DNA from: Pseudocercospora fijiensis CIRAD86 | Lineage: Eukaryota; Ascomycota; Dothideomycetes; Mycosphaerellales; Mycosphaerellaceae | Reading direction: 5' to 3' | NCBI RefSeq assembly: GCF_000340215.1 | Contig: NW_006921532.1 | Span: 4,229,126 to 4,293,125 of the forward strand | DNA: 64,000 bases | Part shown: one piece after another, positions 61,971 through 64,000 of the stretch | How positions within the stretch are numbered: the first letter of the stretch is position 1 | How the letters are laid out: every line of letters starts with the position of its first letter | Notes under the pieces: model-generated | The model's database searches: none | The model's input: only the letters and a program-made list of their open reading frames with translations | What the model was told of the DNA's origin: nothing | Made by a program: the position numbers and the translations under genes

Positions 61971-64000
61971 ATGGGCTGCCTCAGCGACCGAGAGAAGGGA
62001 CCGAAGGAGGAATCGCAGAAATGGGACTTCATCACACTGTCCGATTTTCGGTGCACCTCGGCCTGGACCGTCGTCGCATACATCTGGTTGTGGGTATTGG
62101 CACTCGTCGGTATCGCAGTCTACGTCGTCGACACCTTCACTGCAGTCAACTTGCTCGCCTTTGACCAATGGAGCTCGAGCGTCAAACCGGCACTCGACTT
62201 GAAGTACAGCAAATGGATCTTCTCCGTCTGTATCTTACTCTCCTGGGCATTGTGTATCTACGAATGGATACGAGCCATCCGCGTCATCCGCCGCGGAGGT
62301 GTCGCTCAAAGCTTCTTGGATCCACTAGCAGTCGACATCCAAAGTATGAGGCCTCGAGGCTTCAAACGCTTTCTGGTCTTCACTGCACTCACCAAGAGTC
62401 GGAAGGGTGCCGACTACGTAGCCCTCTTTGTATACTTTTCCTTCAAAACCGCCCTTCGCGTCATCATTTGCGAAGGCCCTCGTCAAGGTGTCAATGCCAT
62501 GACCCTCTACGCCGTTCTGCAGGCCGATCTCATCCCGGGCAAAGACCAGACCGACCACAACAACTTCGACCAATTTTGGATCAACATTGGAGCGCTCGCC
62601 AACCAGAACACCCAACAGGCTGTCATCTACTTTTCCATGTTGTTCACTTTGGTCATTTGGGTGTTCAGCGCACTATCGCTCATCGTCTCTTGCGTGCTTT
62701 ATTTGTGCTTTTTGTGGCACTACATTCCGCAGCAAGATGGATCTCTCAGCACCTATTGCAGGCGCAAGGTCGATAAACGCTTGGCGAGAGTGGTGGCGCA
62801 CAAAGTACAAGCAGCTATAGAGGAAGAAGAACGCGAGAGGCGAAAAGCAGAAGAGAAGGCGGAACGCAAAGCAGCGAAGACGGGAGAATTGCCACCGCCG
62901 GCGCAGATACAGATCGGAATCAAGAAGCAGCCAACATTGCCAAACCTGGGTTCGCCAGAGACCGGCAAGGATGATAAGTTGCCAGAATTCACTCTTAGAC
63001 GACAAGAGACGGATATGAGTGTATCAACGCTGCCGCCATACGAGAGCAGACCTCCTACCCGAGTGCAGGCTGATCGTTTGACGAGGCAGCCAACCCTGCC
63101 AGATCTGGGCATGGAAAGCAGGCCTGGTCTGGCGAGGACCAATACTGGAACTTCAACCTGGTCCAACGCACCCAGCTATCACACCAACGCGCCTCTTCTG
63201 GAACATGCGGGCTTGCCCGGTCAAAGTGAGCCACTTCCTACGATACCAGGATCGGCTCATTCATCCTTCCAGCAGCCATGGCATGAGCGCTCTGCTTCGC
63301 AAAGCACCCAAGGGTCGATAATGGACGGCTCGATGCGTGCCCAATTCGCGCCTGCTCCGCGTATGCAAACTCCAATGTCTGCCAGACCTTTTACGCCAAC
63401 CGGGATGGGTCCAGGGCCTGGCTACGGTCGACCACCACCAGTTGCGAGAGGACCCACGCCAATGCGATCAAACACCCCCTTGAGCTATGATCAAGAGCCG
63501 CGATCAGCTGCCAGCGCTCCGCCAACCGATGGCTTTGGCAGATCGTTTACTGCGCCAATTAGGGCCAATACTGCAGACGGATTTCGTCCCGGACCAGGCC
63601 CAGAGAGAACTTTTGGTAGTCTCCATAGCCAGCAATCTTTCAGCCGACCTATGCCACGACCGCAAGGGCCGCATGGGTCTTCAAGTAGTCTGCCAAGAGC
63701 CTACACACCCAACAGCAGCGGTGAATTACCGCCTCGGCTCGCACATCAAGATAGCTACGAGATGATACCTCAACCAAACCACAGCATCCCGCCAGCTCAA
63801 CCATTTGCGCCTTCCCGCACACCAGGGCCGTCGCAAACACCTGCACCTCCCAGCGCGGGTGGTTATCTGCCGTTCAATCCTTCGGTGCTTGCGCCTGTGG
63901 CAGCACCAGAGAGCCCGAGACTGCAGGAAGGACCGCGCCGCAACATCACATTGGCCGCAGGGCCTCCGGTTACAGAAGGCAGTTATTTCGGTGATGTACG
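61971..64000 (+). CDS. KCH1: Kch1/Prm6-type membrane potassium transporter, 3' end outside window
   Basis: ATG 61971 (MGCLSDREKGPKEESQKWDFITLSDF) opens a frame that runs without stop to the window edge, 676 codons. Four TM segments: AWTVVAYIWLWVLALVGIAVYVVDTF, WIFSVCILLSWALCIYEWIRAI, DYVALFVYFSFKTALRVIIC and IYFSMLFTLVIWVFSALSLIVSCVLYLCFLW. Between TM3 and TM4 lies the diagnostic EGPRQGVNAMTLYAVLQADLIPG. After the Lys/Glu-rich KVQAAIEEEERERRKAEEKAERK comes a long Pro/Ser-rich cytoplasmic tail, much longer than in yeast. In yeast Kch1/Prm6 support low-affinity K+ uptake and Ca2+ channel activation during pheromone response. The C-terminus is missing. Confidence 0.93.
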   Translation, partial: MGCLSDREKGPKEESQKWDFITLSDFRCTSAWTVVAYIWLWVLALVGIAVYVVDTFTAVNLLAFDQWSSSVKPALDLKYSKWIFSVCILLSWALCIYEWIRAIRVIRRGGVAQSFLDPLAVDIQSMRPRGFKRFLVFTALTKSRKGADYVALFVYFSFKTALRVIICEGPRQGVNAMTLYAVLQADLIPGKDQTDHNNFDQFWINIGALANQNTQQAVIYFSMLFTLVIWVFSALSLIVSCVLYLCFLWHYIPQQDGSLSTYCRRKVDKRLARVVAHKVQAAIEEEERERRKAEEKAERKAAKTGELPPPAQIQIGIKKQPTLPNLGSPETGKDDKLPEFTLRRQETDMSVSTLPPYESRPPTRVQADRLTRQPTLPDLGMESRPGLARTNTGTSTWSNAPSYHTNAPLLEHAGLPGQSEPLPTIPGSAHSSFQQPWHERSASQSTQGSIMDGSMRAQFAPAPRMQTPMSARPFTPTGMGPGPGYGRPPPVARGPTPMRSNTPLSYDQEPRSAASAPPTDGFGRSFTAPIRANTADGFRPGPGPERTFGSLHSQQSFSRPMPRPQGPHGSSSSLPRAYTPNSSGELPPRLAHQDSYEMIPQPNHSIPPAQPFAPSRTPGPSQTPAPPSAGGYLPFNPSVLAPVAAPESPRLQEGPRRNITLAAGPPVTEGSYFGDV

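Overview
The window reads as nuclear DNA of a filamentous ascomycete (Pezizomycotina). The gene set (glycogenin, frataxin, DPH2, DPH3, KEOPS subunit Gon7, Kar5-type karyogamy protein, Kch1, TAPT1/Emp65, DUF7704, SPX phosphate carrier), the short 48-70 bp introns with CTRAY branch sites, and two transposons damaged by RIP (CpA to TpA mutation) all point there. Gene content and style suggest Dothideomycetes, possibly Capnodiales/Mycosphaerellales; that placement is an inference. Exon joins given below were worked out by hand from splice signals, frame continuity and protein-family continuity. Several apparent ORF starts are GTG or TTG codons, so the first sensible ATG was used instead.

Layout. 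0.3-9.2 kb: disordered protein, Gfo/Idh/MocA oxidoreductase (-), five-exon glycogenin (+), small F-box-like Cys-rich protein (-). 9.8-11.8 kb: ThDP-dependent enzyme (-, five exons). 12.0-15.4 kb: a RIP-mutated PIF/Harbinger element with TIRs, a DDE_4-like transposase and a Myb/trihelix-like second ORF. 15.6-25.1 kb: AlkB-like oxygenase, disordered nuclear protein, AAA ATPase, mitochondrial uL6, Kar5. 26.3-30.5 kb: a second RIP-mutated element with about 95-bp TIRs, a Tc1-like DD34E transposase and an accessory frame of about 690 codons that I do not recognise. 31.5-42.4 kb: DUF7704 protein, F-box/WD40 protein with a very repeat-rich upstream region, secreted BBE-like FAD oxidase, GON7, SPX phosphate transporter. 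43.1-44.2 kb: relic of a malate/lactate dehydrogenase (Ldh_2 type). 45.5-52.5 kb: sugar transporter, frataxin, DPH3, Emp65/TAPT1. 52.7-55.6 kb: decayed zone with a truncated histidine acid phosphatase, a 12-bp minisatellite, one intact hypothetical gene and a SnoaL-like pseudogene. 56.4-64 kb: secreted Cys-rich protein (effector candidate), HIT protein, DPH2 and the 5' part of KCH1, which runs off the end.

Most genes are unrelated housekeeping neighbours; I see no biosynthetic cluster. A loose theme is translation and Fe-S biology: frataxin, DPH3 and DPH2 (diphthamide), GON7 (t6A), an AlkB-like protein and uL6m. The most novel object is the 26.3-30.5 kb element. Its two reading frames carry no frameshift that I can see; the accessory frame is broken only by TAA/TAG codons. 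Its transposase keeps the D, D and E residues. It pairs a Tc1-type transposase with a large unknown accessory protein.
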